Below are positions 35,147 to 48,709 of a DNA stretch of 64,000 nt, one piece after another. The DNA is from Gyrodactylus bullatarudis. Its lineage: Eukaryota > Platyhelminthes > Monogenea > Gyrodactylidea > Gyrodactylidae. Below the pieces are notes generated by a model, which was given only the letters and a program-made list of their open reading frames with translations, was not told the origin of the DNA and ran no database searches. Both the position numbers and the translations under genes were made by a program. Each line of letters starts with the position of its first letter. Positions within the stretch are counted from its first letter, which is position 1. The DNA is taken from the NCBI GenBank assembly GCA_012064415.1, contig SSNU01000235.1, positions 62,001 to 126,000 on the forward strand. The letters run 5' to 3'.

Positions 35147-36682
35147 TGGAAGAGCTGCCCAATGTGAGCATTCCAATAGACGTAAATTCCATTCTGCTTT
35201 CCAGAGGTATATTCCGAGAATTGTCATTGAGCTTCCGACAAGTATCTGTATTGTCACCAGGAGAACAAATAGACGACAATAAAAAATCTTGTTATTTGGT
35301 GAGTAGACCTCAACAGCAGTGATTGGATCAACAATGGGGTTGTTTACAAAATCTTCGTCGCTTTCCCGGAGGGAAGATGACGTTAAATTTGGTGTAATTG
35401 GTTGTTTATCAGTGACAGATCGTGATGTACCCGTCGTTACTGTTAAACTATCACAATTAACAACAATATTATCATTTAACATATCACAAGTTCGGTCGGC
35501 TTTCGAATGAAACTCTGGTAAGTCACTGGATGATGCTGAGTTTAGAAATAATTCCAAATTTTTTTGATCTTCGAAAGCCATAACCTTTGATCGAGATCGT
35601 ATAATTGGAGCAGCTAGATGAGTATTAATTCCACTACATCGTGAGGATGTTTTGCCAATTGTCGGTTTGAGATCACTTGAAAATTTTCTATTCTTGTATG
35701 GTACTTCGATAATACCAAAGTAATTGCTTGTATGCTTTATTGAAGAAATTGACTTTTTTCTCGATAAAATCTTTCTACTATTCCGTTGGTGATAACGAGA
35801 GGAATCATCGAATCGTGATGGTAAAGATATCTTTCTCTCTGTAATAAATTGATGTGTACGTAAATCATAGACAGATTGGGAAGAGGTGAGAGTGAATTTT
35901 TTAGAATTTAAAGAATGCAAGAATTTCGTCTTCAAAGATTGATTCTCCGGTATCAAGTCAAATCCTGATGAAGTGTTACTCATAAAATTGGGACTATTAC
36001 CTTGGGCATAAATGGATGAACAGTTGAGACTGTACTTTCTATTAATGTTATACAAATTCTTAATAATAGACTTGCTACATTTATGGCAATATCTCTTCTC
36101 ATGGTATTCAGTTAGGCCAGACTTGTCAGATACATCATGACGATAGCGACAATCACAGTAACATCCAATTATACAGTTATTATCATCACTTGAACACTCG
36201 GATGGTTGACTGTAGGAACGTCGATTTTTCACTTGAGGACTATTCGACAGTCGACTGACCATATTGAATGGACTGACAGCTCGTGAGAAGCCTGGACTAT
36301 TACCAAGTAATAGGGAAGAACTAGCATAAGACAAATTATTTGGTGAGACATCAAGAAGGGCATTTGATGTTGGACTAGGCCGTATCATCCTGGGCTGAAT
36401 GTCATCTGGATAAGTTGCCGTGGTACATGGCGATAAATTGTGATAGCTGCTCAATGGCTTTGGGCTAATACTGGTACTCCTAGTTGTTTTCAAATAAAAG
36501 TTGGCAAGGTAGGGATTTTGGTTGTCCCAGAAGTTGTCAGTCTCATCAAGGTCAGAGCAAGACTTTTTATAAAAGGTATTCTCATTGTGATTACTGAGAC
36601 AATCTGGAGACTCAATTCTTGCCTCAACAATTATTTGGGGGAAGGTGTGTGGTTGATAGGTTGTCTCACAAAGAGTTTCCAT
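35147..36682 (-). CDS. Unidentified membrane protein, large first exon
   Basis: A single open exon of 512 codons starts at ATG 36682 and reaches a good donor (GTGAGT) at 35146; read through, it would stop 11 codons later. The first 460 residues are Ser/Asn-rich, without clear domains, with many SP-type sites (NSPGF, SNSPQ). A Cys/His-rich patch lies near residue 175-215 (CIIGCYCDC ... CHKCSK), possibly metal-binding or palmitoylated. A hydrophobic segment near residues 470-495 (FVLLVTIQILVGSSMTILGI) is followed by CSHWAALP at the exon end. Long cytosolic N-terminus plus a first transmembrane helix suggests a multi-pass protein continuing in unseen exons. A tetraspan-like family is only a guess. 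Confidence 0.6.
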
Positions 36683-37373
36683 TCTCCTATTTTATGTCAT
36701 CATAATGTCGTGAGAATTATTTTCCATTAAATCAATATGATATACGATCAAGACACGATCTTTTTTTTCCACTTTATTCTCTCGTGTTCATTGTATTATT
36801 GTTCATTTATAAAGAATACTTGCAGCTGATTGGTTGATAACTAAGGACCAATGAGATTCGTTGATGAGGTCAGATCTATTTTATTTATACTTTCCTATTT
36901 TATTCTTCTTTCCTAGCGTGTATGGAATACGTTAGTAGTGATGCCCTTTAACGATTTTATCTCTTATTCTTCTAGGTAAAATCTAATCTTTATCGCATTT
37001 CTAGGCTATTTTATTTATTAGCAAGAAAACAAGGTCAATCTAATAATTGGGGATTGATTTTTCAAAACACTTTTGCATAATCCTCTTTCACTGATAATTC
37101 TGCTTACTTGGAATATAATCTGGAATTTTATTCGAGTCTCTGATAAGAAAGTTTAGCATTTTATGTATGAAGGAAAAGCGCTTTTTCATTTGACTCTGAT
37201 ATCGACGTTTATGTTGTTTTTTCTTGAACTACTTAATGAAGAATTCATAATAAAGATTTTATTTCACCGGATCTCGTCAGACTCTTACGACAGTTTGATA
37301 CAGTTGATATAATACATTTATGGAATCCTCTGCTTGGTTCAACTTTTGATGTTGATTATATACTATTCTATAC
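36683..37373. other. Upstream region of the membrane-protein gene
   Basis: Contains the presumed 5' untranslated region and promoter of the minus-strand gene ending at 36682. No conserved coding sequence or named motif seen. Confidence 0.45.
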
Positions 37374-37933
37374 TAAAGTTGGTTGATATGAAGTTGGGAA
37401 TCTATGATTTTTACGGAATTCTCGATTTTTTCGAATTTTTTAAAGATTCTATGGAATCCTGCCCATGTTGCCCACTTTTTAATTTGGTTCCAAAATCCTA
37501 TTTTTCAAACTTTGAACCAAAATTTGTTGATCAGAAGAGGTTTTTCGGGATCAAGATTAGACAAGAAAATTGATTAGCACCGTAAAATTACCGACAGTTT
37601 CCGCATTTTCGAGAGATTTTGAATTTTCATCGAAATTTCATTGATTTTCAAGTAGTGAGAATAAGGTATCAGATCAGATTCAGTTGAATTGATTTTCTAG
37701 TCTAATCTTGATCCTGAACAACATCTTTTTGATCAACCTCCAACTTTCGTATCAATTTTCGGTTCAAAGTTGGAAAAAGTGGGATTTTTAAAAATGACCA
37801 TATTTTTCATTAAAATAATTTTTTTAGAATTTTCTTCTTCAACTGGTAAATGTGGGCAACATGAGTGTAACATATTCGAATTTTTGAGGATCTTAAAAAT
37901 CATAGATTCCAACTTCATATTAATTGGCTTTAG
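37374..37933. repeat. Foldback element, copy F
   Basis: Left: GATATGAAGTTGGGAATCTA then GATTTTTAC; right: AATCATAGATTCCAACTTCA. Arms share GTTGCCCAC/GTGGGCAAC and other blocks. Good example of the family with both ends. Confidence 0.8.
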
Positions 37934-39843
37934 ATTGGCATAGACACAATCGAAGATGGAATCTTTAAGCATTTCAAAATGTACTTTTTTATTAGAGAAT
38001 TTAATTTTAGAATAAGGGAAATTTAACTTTATTCGACCATTTGATTTCCAACATTTCAATAGGTTGAATAATATTGATACGAATATTTGATTATCTTGTT
38101 GTATTTGTAAGTGGAGAAAGTTGAGCAGTTAATTTCAATAAACTTCTAAGCACACAACTAAATTTCTTTTTTTCCATTATAGTTTTTTCTTCATGTCAAT
38201 TAAATAGTTTTCTTTATTGTTTATTCAGTCTTGAGGATGGGGAACAAGCGTAGGCAACCGATGTGTGAAATTCAATTATTACTGTACCACCAATATCATT
38301 ATTTCCTTATTCAATTGTTCCTTGGTAATATATAATTTAATTTGGGAAGTTTGTCATCATTATGAAACATCTATCATGATATTATCATTATTTACAATTC
38401 CATTCTTCTAATGAGAAGTCAATCATGTGATCAATTTCAATTATAACTGTGTCTATAGAGGTAAAAAACAGTAGAGAAGCGAAATGTATGAGTTATCTTT
38501 TTTTTCAATAATACAACCCTTCAAGGTAAGAAGAAAGGCGGGACTAGAGGACTGCTCATCTAAATATTTCAAAAATTTGATGACACTAAGTTTTTATAGA
38601 GGTTAGAAATTTAGTCTGGTAAAATAGGAAACGAATTATTAATTAATCAATGTTGTTGCAGAATTTAAGGTCACAATGATATAAACAAAAATATTCTAAA
38701 AAAATTTTAAAGACAAGGTTCAAGTGGGGGACTAAGAGGCAAAAGAAATTCCAAATGATCTTCTATCAATTGGTTGTAATGAATAAAAAAAAACATGAGT
38801 ATGATTCATATTCTGAGGTATGATTGTTGATTTTCCTCGGTTCTTAACGAGTCCTTATGTAAAGTTTTTTTGCAAGAGAATACAAATAGAAACTATACTA
38901 TTTTGTTTCATATTTTATCTAGAGTTATAGTGTGCACTTATAAGTAATTTATATACATTTTCGTAGAGATAATGATTAGAAAAACATGGGCCACATGTGG
39001 GAGAATAATTACCACATTAAAGTTGAATAGAAAAAATATACACGAAGAGGAGTTCAAATTTGCAGATATCAATCTCATGATTCACATCAGTATCGTGCGG
39101 AGGTTTAATTGCCCAAAGTTTTTATGATCCAAGATCTGTAAAAATGACTATTATGAAGTGCAAATAATTGAAAGATTTCTTACAAGGTATAATGTTAAAA
39201 AGGGGGCCTCAAATTTGAGTTCTTAATGAAAATATTAAGATTATTTTAAAATTAATTTCTAACTAAATGAATAATAATGAGTTTCTAAAATGATATATGC
39301 TAGAAATAACCCAGTATGACTATATATCTGAAAATTGCCAAAAACAGTTGAGGTAGTTAAATATTTAAGATTTAAAGTATAAGGTTTCTAGGTTTAAAAT
39401 GAAATCAAATACTATTGTTTGAAGGGTGTTGATTAACCTCTGATTTTATCTGAGCAATAGATGAATTCATAAAGAAAGGCGATCCCAAGTTTGTTAAAAG
39501 AACAGCGCTTTATTTCGTGGCCAGATTTAGGTACAAAGAATTTTAAAAAATTATGAAAATTAATCTGATTGGCCCTTCTTTTTGTTCACCTCCTGTGTGT
39601 GCTTCTTTTGGTACTTCTCTGTGGTTTTCTTGGTGATGGTATTATGCGATTACATTTGATGATGGGAGATTTACCATGTGCGTGTGTATACTTGTTCTTT
39701 GTACATTAGTATGCGGTCCTTCAATGGAATAGATTATTTTTCAAAATCCTGTTTAGCATAATGTTTTGAGTTTGATTTGTGTAAATGGATTATCTGAGTT
39801 CTATTAATTTGATTAATTTTCATCATTTTTTGTTATTCTTTGT
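37934..39843. other. Gene-free AT-rich stretch
   Basis: No ORF, RNA gene or repeat boundary recognised over about 1.9 kb. Confidence 0.5.
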
Positions 39844-40318
39844 AAACCTAATTGATATGAAGATGAGAATTTACTATTTTTATAAAAAACTCGATATTTT
39901 TCTCCGGACTCACAGAAAAATATTTTTTTTTGAATTCTAAAACGGAATAAGATATTCGAAAAAATTCAATCTGACGAAAATTAGGCCGTTTTTCAAATTT
40001 CGAAAATGTACCGAATTTCCCTCGAAGCAGTTAAATGCAGATCTTTAGAATCAACATTGAATGAAAAATTCGAATTCACCTGTAGAAGTTCACTGAAGTC
40101 CGTCATTACTGTGGGAAATCGAACCATTTGAATTTTTCGATTATCACGAAGGCAAATTATCCAAAATCTGGAAGTTTAACTTTTTCTCGGAGACAGTAAG
40201 ATCTTCACTATCTCTATGGCCAAATTCTATTTTAGTTATTTTTCTGTGAGTCCGGAGAAAAATATCGAGTTTTTTGTAAAAAAATAGTAAATTCTCATCT
40301 TCATGTCAAATAAGGCTT
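39844..40318. repeat. Foldback element, copy G
   Basis: Left CCTAATTGATATGAAGATGA, right TCATCTTCATGTCAAATAAG. The ends CGATATTTTTCTCCGGACTC and its complement pair well. Internal sequence is close to copy A (shared TGTGGGAAATCGAACCATTT). Confidence 0.8.
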
Positions 40319-40969
40319 GAACTTCACAATAAAATAATATCATTATGCTCTTGCCTCTAAACCTTTTTCCATTAATAAGCGAAATATTCTTTTTCGTTCT
40401 ACATCAATAAAAATAACTTTATCCAAAGCAGAATGAAAAGTTGTTCCACTGTTCAGCTGGATAGACGAAAGCTCAACTTTCAAGTAGTCTTTTATTTGGA
40501 ATGATGAGAAAACCAAACAGAGGATAACAATCTTGAGATAAACTTTATGTCCAGCCTTTGAAACTGGATTTAGTTTAACTTTTACTTTGGAAATTGACAA
40601 TCATTGAGTAAACATGTCATCATTCTTAGAGCATATTTTCCAAGTGATTCTTGATCTCAGATTTTGTTCCCTTTTTGAAATTAAATAATAATTTTAATAG
40701 ATGCAAAAAATTCTCTGCGAGAAAAAATGCTTCAGGCCCATTTCTGAATTTACATAATTTTAATTAAAAATTCGTAAATTGAATCAAATAATTTTATGTC
40801 GCGATGTCTATAAACTGCATTTTACTGTGGATCTAAAATTCAACTCGATTGAAAAGAAGCTTCAGACTCAAAGGTTATTCAAAAACTTCGAATTTCATCA
40901 ATTATAATTACAGAAAATCTTGTCTTTTTCAGATCGATAGAAAGGACTCATCAAAACAATAAAGTCACG

Positions 40970-41690
40970 AAAGCAGCACATTCATTTTGCCTCTTTCACA
41001 TTGGCAAAAATATCAAAATAGTTTCAAATATGATACAGTAGAGAGGAGAGAGTAATTTTTCACATCAAGTACTGTATGAACCGTTACTTGTGGAAAGCAG
41101 CTTCCTTTGAAAAAATAATTATAATAGATGAGATCGATAAAATAAACCCTAATAATAAATATCTCAGAGATATACCTGATGGTAACTGGACAAAATTTGC
41201 ATTTCGTGTGTGTCGTTATGGTTTTGTTACATCAAATGATGCAGAATCTATAAATGATAAATTATTGAATATTCTCAATCTTCATCCATTTCAGGCAATT
41301 ATTTCATTCATAAACTACCTTTCGGATTTATTTGTATCAAGAAAAGTGAAAAATGCTGATAAAACCTCCCTTTTATCTGACTATTATAATATAATAGTAT
41401 TATATGCAGAAAGTTGAGAATTCTATCGAAACTTCGAAGTTCTTGAAAGTCTATCAAACTACAATAGAAGGTACCTATAAAGTTACAAAAGAGAGAAATA
41501 GTTCTATTCGAAAAATCGTTGATTATAATTCATTCAAGTGCTTTTGTGGCTTCATGAAAACTAATGGCTATCCTTGTTCTCATCTTTTTGCTGTCTCAAA
41601 ATATTTATCTAGCACCTTCCTGTTACAAAATGGACTTAGTAAAAAGAGCATATTCTGTATCGATTAACCTCTGCGATCTCGACGATCTGG
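40970..41690 (+). pseudogene. Decayed MULE transposase
   Basis: Reading-frame pieces match the intact MULE at 31374-32699: FCLFHIGKNIK near 40985, then YLRDIPDGNWTKFAFRVCRY with VTSNDAES (41157-41250), and the SWIM remnant CFCGFMKTNGYPCSHLFA near 41540-41595. Stops and frame changes separate them and the N-terminal half is missing. The copy is clearly inactive. It diverged well before the copy at 31 kb, so the family has a long history here. Confidence 0.85.
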
Positions 41691-41699
41691 ATGAACAAT

Positions 41700-44600
41700 G
41701 CTTGTTTGAGAAGAAAGCCGACCACGTAAATTAAGAAAAAGATCTAGGGATGTGAAAATAAGATGAATATCAAAGAAAAACTTTCAGTAAAACTTTTATG
41801 GAGAAATATAAGCAACGTTTTTTTAGTTGTTTACAGAGATGATAAACAAATAATATTAATATTTCGAAAAAGTCGAAAATTTCAGAATTCAATGAACTGA
41901 ATTACGATGGGGTTAATTCTGGAAAAATTTGGGGCTAAATATGAGAAAAAATTTCTAGAATGGGACTAGTTTTAGGATTGTTCCCACTTTGGGGCTACTT
42001 TTGGAATTAACCCAATTTTTTTGAGATATTGATTGTTTTTTAGAAGACCAAGATGATTTATTAGATTCAAAAAACTTGAAGTATCCGAAATTTAAGCATA
42101 AATATTATAAAAAAGCCTTTCTGTTTAAAATGATTGATTTCTGTAAATTTTTTACAGGAATTTCCTAAACACCTAAATTATCAAATTCAAGTTAAAGTAA
42201 TAAAAATAAAAACGATTAAAATTTACAATTTTCACAATTTCATTTATCTTATCACAGAAGCATGAATTTCATGCCATGAAAAGATGGTTAGGAGCGAAAT
42301 TTGGTGGGATAATATTAAAATACTCGAAGATTAATTATATAATAATATTGATAGGCGATTTTAGTAATTTTGGAAAATTTCGTCCAAGTCTACCGCACAC
42401 GATGAAATGGTGAACCCTACTACTTACTCAATTTTACATTGTAAAATGTAGACATTCCTTTTTGTTAGAAATACGCTGAGAAAAACCTATTTATAATTAA
42501 ATATCTATTAGCAAAGCAGACCAATGTGGACTATTCATGATAGTAATCTACAATTTTTTCAACTAAAAGTATTGATTTTGACATACTTTGATATATTACA
42601 AAAGAGGTTATTGTCCAGCTAACGAGAGACTTTAATAACTTCCTTTGAAATTGCAACAGTATATTGAAAAAAGAGTGTGTGCAACGACAACTAGCTAGGT
42701 TGTAAATGAATTCAAAAATTTATCTCTCAGTCAGTGGTTTAGTTTCATCTGAGATAAAAGGTTTCGAGAAGGGGACTTATTCAGTCAAAAGGAAATCGGA
42801 GTAAAGAAGAAATATAGCTCTTAGGTAGGAAATTATTGATTTTTAATCGCAAAGGTTATTACAGAGTTTCAGAAAAAGAGGCGATATTTTTTAATAATGA
42901 ACCATAATGGATCAAAATACTAGAGATAACAATTAGGGATAAAAGAGTGAAGAAATCTAAGGATCTTTATAGGATCTTTTACAATAGTCAGAGAATTAGA
43001 GTTATTGATATATATATGCGGAAGAGGCGGGTGGAAAGGTAATCCAAATGAGGAAGAAGATCTTTGAATCTTTTGTTGAATCTTTGGTGATTTAAGTAAT
43101 TTTGCAAAATCTCGTCTAAGTCTACTGTACAAAATCTGAGTAAGAAAACCACTTGATAATGGAGTTAACATCAACTTTGGTATACCTTTTAAAAATATTC
43201 AAGAAAAAATATATCGAGTATCTTCCAAACTTAAAATTTAATTTATCAGACAGATTTTTCAGAGGAAATCCAAGACTGATACTTGATTTGTCTAGTTTTT
43301 TTATTCAAAAAATTTTTGAATCTTAAGAAAATTCCTGCGTTATGCCTAACAGCATCAAAAAGAAATTTGAAATTTATGATTTTGCTAAAAAAACTGAAAT
43401 TAGAGAGATACTATCGTGCATAACTTCTAAACTAGAGCTGATAGCTGAAAAGGTTGAGGCAACGAGGTTGTAGAGAATTTTACGCAGTTTATTACAATTC
43501 TTTAAGAATTTTAATGCGAGCTTTAATAAACTTTTCAGAGCAAAAATAAGACCTTAAATTCAGTCAAACACAAATTCGAATATTCCTCGAAATCCAAACG
43601 CTAAAATATTTTCAAAATTTAAGAATCTCATTATTTTAACCTGACAAGCATACTTTAAAAATTTCACTGAGTATAAAGAAAAAAAGTGTTAATTTGCTAG
43701 ACTGTGTAATCAATTCTGAGTATTATTTTGGATTGAAGCATGTTTGAAGAAAACACTTCATCATTATATCATTCAGTTTTAAAAATTCAGAATTTTTCAA
43801 ATCACCGCTTAATTTTCAATGAATTTTTACTATGCAATCACTAAAATCTGGAATATTTTGGCCATTTAATGAGTGTCTTGAGTTTTATCTTCAAAATTGT
43901 AATCTTATCATTAAGAGGACCATCCTGATAAATTTTGTTGATTCTTTATTTCCGTGGGATATTGTGGTAAAAATAGGCTGTTCTATCAGAAAAGTAAATC
44001 AAAAAATTTCACCCTAGCCTAAAAAATCTACTAATTATTGGATAAAATCTGTATTTTTTTGTATTTGGAAAAAAGTTTGCATTCAACGAGATCTTCAAAT
44101 ATTCATTGATCAATCCATCTAACAAAGAAATTACAAAGGAATCTGATCGATATTCTTAATACTCTTGAACTTATCTTGAAAGTTTGAGATCAAAAATGAT
44201 CCCCTACACCTGTTTTTTATATCACATAAAGTATGCAAAGCTAGAGATCCTTTTAGTAGTATTCACTTTTAATATACAAGACCAAACTTTTGTTCTTAAT
44301 TTCTACTCATTGAGTGAATCATTTAAATGTTCTAAAAGTTTTTCTTCCACATAATACTAGTTAATATTATGATTTTCATCAAGAAATCGAATTTGATAAA
44401 GAAATTTTAAAATCTAAAGATCACTAGGTCCACCATATAGAGAAGAATAAAAAAATTTTGGGTTGGCGTTCGATTCTCATTTTTTCGAATTTTAAGTTGA
44501 AAATTATTGTTGATTTCAGAGCTACAGCAATTAAAAGATCAAGGATTACGGTTTGCCAGGGAAAAAAGATGCTGAATCGGATCTTAAGAATAATTCAATC

Positions 44601-45696
44601 ATCTTGTGTTAACCAAATTTTGACTTCTCGAAGTATTTTACTTATTAATAAGAGCAATTCTTCATTCTACATGAAATTCGAAATTAGTTCATCAAAGATG
44701 GGTATTTGATATTGATTTTTTACCAATTCATGACCCACCTTTTAGAAAGGCCAGCATGTTTATTAACAACGACTTTCTTCTAAGCTGAACAAGCATAAAC
44801 ACTAGAAATTTTTGTAAAGCATCTTTTGGGAAAAACTAAATACATCGTTTTATTAAGCTTTTCATCAATTCAATCGAATTGCTAAAGAGGATTTTTTATC
44901 AAAAGTTTGGAAACAAAAAAGGATTTGCAATCTGATTGTTTATCTCTTATGTACTGAAATTCCCCTGCCGTATTAGATAATAGGTATGATTTTTAGAAAT
45001 TTTATGTTGTAATTTCCAATTTTAAGGTCAATCTTTGGTATACTGTAAATCTTTTTTATATCTCTAGCCGGATGAAGAGGTAGGCAAATTATTTGAACGT
45101 GTTCTGATGCATCATTTCATTAGGAATTAATAAAATAGTTTATTTGCTGCTGTTCATAAATTTTAAAGATCCAATATTCGTTAATTCAATCCAACAGTGC
45201 CGATATTTAAATATACCACACCAAGGAGGTATCAAACATTGTTTTTAATTTGATTGGATAATACCTGTTTTTCTTGAATTCAAAATTAGGTTTTTTTTCA
45301 AACAATAACTCCGAATGGAAAAAGTTCAATTGAAGTTTGAGCTGAGAAAATATGAATCCAGTATATTCATTCGCTGCCTGTTTTAAAGCTATTCTCGATG
45401 AATTTGGGGAAAAAAATTTCATTTTAACCATCAATGTCTAAACATTTTGAAGATTTTCTGTTCATAAGGCACACTTTTACTTATTTATGAAAAAAAATAT
45501 ATATATTATTTTGGAAAATTTTAAATTTTTTATTTTTCCAGCTTAAATTTCAACAATTTTATTGATTTCAATGTTTGTGAGAGAACAAGGATTATTTTTC
45601 AGGATAATCACTAGATAAAAGAACCAAAACTAGTGATCCCTTTATGCATCTCGAAATCAACAAACATTTTGAACTTGTAGATAAAAAAAATTACAC
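41700..45696. other. Gene-free stretch with one dispersed repeat copy
   Basis: The segment 43690-44019 is an inverted copy of the repeat at 62412-62700, ending TTTCACCCTAG. Two segments (about 42360-42410 and 43090-43140, sharing AAATCTCGTCTAAGTCTAC-like sequence) are related to each other, perhaps parts of another repeat. No conserved protein seen. Confidence 0.5.
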
Positions 45697-46416
45697 CATC
45701 TCAAAATTCAAATTTGGTCATTTTTCAAAATCCCATTTTTTCCAACTTTGAACCGAAAATTTTGCCGCCAAAATCCCATTTTTCGAGCTTTGAAATGAAA
45801 ATCTATATTGATTTGAATGTGGGAGGTTGATCAAAAGAGATCGCAATAAGACAAGAAAACTAAATATTGCATACAAACGTTCGAAAGATCCACCAATTTC
45901 GAGGGATTTGGATTTGTCGAACTTTTGAAATGATTAAAAAATTGAACTTCAATTCCCAAACGATAATGAACCATATATGTGCATTAAAATATCTAGTGGA
46001 AGAAGTTGGAATTCAAAAATTTCGTTTTTCTAAATTTTATCAAAAACAAAATTCTAAGAAACATGCAAAAAGAATTAGAAAGCTATCTTTATTGGTTTTC
46101 AAACGGCATCGAAAGGGTTAGAATAGATTCAGCATTTTTGGCTTTCTTGTCTTATTTTGATCACTCTCCTATTTTGAAATCAATAAAAAAATTTCAGTTC
46201 AAAGTTCAAAATATATGATTTTGGCGGCAAATCGAAATTTGAAAATGACCATATTTTTCATTTAAAAAATTTTTCTCAGAATTTTTTTTCTACAAATCGT
46301 AAAAGTGTGCAAAATGAGTAGAATTCCGAAAAATCCTCCACCTATTTGAATTTTTGATGGAACAATCCAGGTTTTCGAAAAAATCATTGATTCCCAACTT
46401 CATATCAATTAGGTTT
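45697..46416. repeat. Foldback element, copy H (left end truncated)
   Basis: The right end carries CCCAACTTCATATCAATTAG of the family. Internal arms pair through TTTGCCGCCAAAATC (45760) and GATTTTGGCGGCAAA (46217). The outer left terminus is absent. Confidence 0.7.
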
Positions 46417-46506
46417 AGATTGAACGCTTAAAATTTACCCTTCTCTAATATATATTTCATGAAATCTAAAAGAATTCAGAGACGGCAAAGTCTTGTTTAA
46501 TGGAAA

Positions 46507-46964
46507 ATGGTTATACATCCAAATTTAGACAAGTTCATCAATCAACCTTTGGTTAGAGATGAGGTTGTCAATACAGAGGAAGGCGAGAAAACAAACATTT
46601 TCATGAAACTAAATTTCAAAAGGGAAGGTTTTAGTATTGATGTTAGGAGAAAACTGAACAATCTCATCGATCAACATTATGACAATATACAATCGAAAAT
46701 TTTATTTAAAACTCAGAGATTATTCAGTTTAATCCATAAGGATTTATTCAACCCTCAAAAAAAACTCTATTGATCTACAAATTTCAGTGTGACTGTGGTG
46801 CTTCGTATATAGGACGTACAATTAGGAAGTTGTCAACAAGATCTTATGATCATCTCAATAAAGATATTGCGGTGACCAGACATCTTAAAAACGAAAACTA
46901 TGCTGCTTCAATTTCTAATTTTTCTATTTTATACAAGAACCAAGAACAGGGGATGACAGCATAG
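46507..46964 (+). pseudogene. Penelope-like element fragment with GIY-YIG endonuclease
   Basis: The first frame (46507-46770) is a fragment with no clear motif. After a frameshift at about 46765 the second frame contains IYKFQCDCGASYIGRTIRKL, matching the GIY-YIG endonuclease start typical of Penelope-like retroelements (C-x-C-G-x-x-YIG). The reverse transcriptase core is missing. The frame ends soon after at 46964. A decayed 3' portion of a retroelement. Relevant because hammerhead ribozymes are known from Penelope-like elements. Confidence 0.72.
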
Positions 46965-48709
46965 ATGTGTGGGTGAAGGAGAAATTCTTCATCAACATGT
47001 AAAGTCGTTCTGGAAATAGTCTTCTCATAGGTCGAATCCAAGAAACTATTAATTTTTCAACGAAATTGAAGGGAAAAACATAAAAATAAGCAATCAAATT
47101 TACGATTGATAAATTTTGAGATCTAATGATCCATTATTAAGAATTTTAGAGACCTTGAAAATTGTTAGAAAAATCGATCTGGGGACAAGGACAATTTGAA
47201 AAAGTTCTGTTGAGAAAAATTAAAAGACCATCACAAGTTGTGTGAATTAATGAAGAAATTCTTCCAAAAAATTTGCTCATTAAATTTTTAGAGCAAATTT
47301 TCAGAATCACTCATTTTATTCATATTTATAAAGCTAAAACTAATTCTTTTTGATCAACAAGTCAGGGTGGAAAAATTATTTTTTTTCGTTGGTCAAATTT
47401 CTTCTGATTTTTTAGGTTAGAAATCTCCAACTCGTAAAATAAACTTTTTGTGAAAAAATTGACAAAAATAATTTTCAGCCCTCCATACTCTGAGATCTGA
47501 TCTTGATCGAAAAAAAAATTTTTCTCCTCCTAAATTGCTCTTCATCTTACGCGTTTTTTTCAAGATATAACTTTATTTCTTCGCAATAGAAAATTAGCTG
47601 GGAAAATCATTCTTTAGCGTGAGCCTCAAATCTAACGCGAAGACTTTTATCATTTTCAAAGAGAGACCACTGATGATCCTTTGAGAAATGCGCATTTGGT
47701 TATAAATACATATTTTTTCACATATTATGTATTTAAGTGGATTTTTGGACGTTTTTGAACATCTACGTGAATCACTAAAAAAATAATTTTGGAAACCAGA
47801 ATTTAGAAGAAAAATGCAACATCATCGATGCTCAAAACAAATTGTTATTTTACAGTTTCTTTTCCTATATGAAATTCTGCAGAAAAAAATTAAATTTTGG
47901 ATTGATCATTTTAGCTATACAGTTGAAATCTGTTTAAAAGACTGATTATTAAAATTGTTTTTGCATATTATAAATATCTCTTTAATACAGATTTTGTATG
48001 CTTACGTTCATTCTGAGGGTCTAGACAAAACGCATGATAGTTTTAAAAAATCATCAAAATACTGAGGTGTAAATTGGGAGAATAAAGGCAAGAAAAAAAA
48101 CAAGAAATTGTGATATTGAAATATTATAGTGGGCAAAAATATTGATATCCTTTTTCCTATAGAAAAATAAGTACAATGTAATAGAAGGATAATTTCGAGG
48201 TTTTAATCTTGCTGCAGCAAGATCAACAAATAACGATTATATTGAAAAAATTTATGAATTTTGAAAGAAGAAGAAAGTACAATGTATCATGATTTTTTTC
48301 CAATGATACTTTTTATTTAAAAATTTCGTTTCAATTTTTAAAAATTCAATACAAAACTGGTAATATTGTAGATTGCAAAATGGTGAAAGAAATGAAAAAT
48401 TGCTAGGAGCTTCTAGATAAAATTTTATTTGAACAGATGAATATTTGAAATCTCTTTCAATATACAAATTTTCAATTAAAAATTCATTTGAAATCTATTT
48501 GAACGTGAGAATTCCAATGAACCAGTTAGATGTGAAAATTAATAGTAGTCGAATAAAACTTATTTCCTTAATCTATTATAGTGATATATTATAATTTTAA
48601 ACTCTTGTTTTGTTGTTAATCCTCAAGAGGACTGATATGACTTTGTCTAAATAGAAAATAATAATTTATTTTGGTAAAAAGTAAAGAGTCTTTACTTTTT
48701 CGAACTACT
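46965..48709. other. Gene-free AT-rich stretch
   Basis: Nothing recognised apart from a short palindrome TCTTGCTGCAGCAAGA at about 48206-48221. Confidence 0.5.

Noticed and set aside
35074..35510. Plus-strand ORFs opposite the membrane-protein exon
   Set aside because: Antisense shadows of the long minus-strand exon at 35147-36682.
40343..40600. 85-codon minus-strand ORF next to foldback copy G
   Set aside because: Looks mildly coding but has no recognisable motif, splice context or partner exon.
42920..43174. 84-codon minus-strand ORF
   Set aside because: Part of it recurs near 42.4 kb without conserved frame, so it is more likely repeat sequence.
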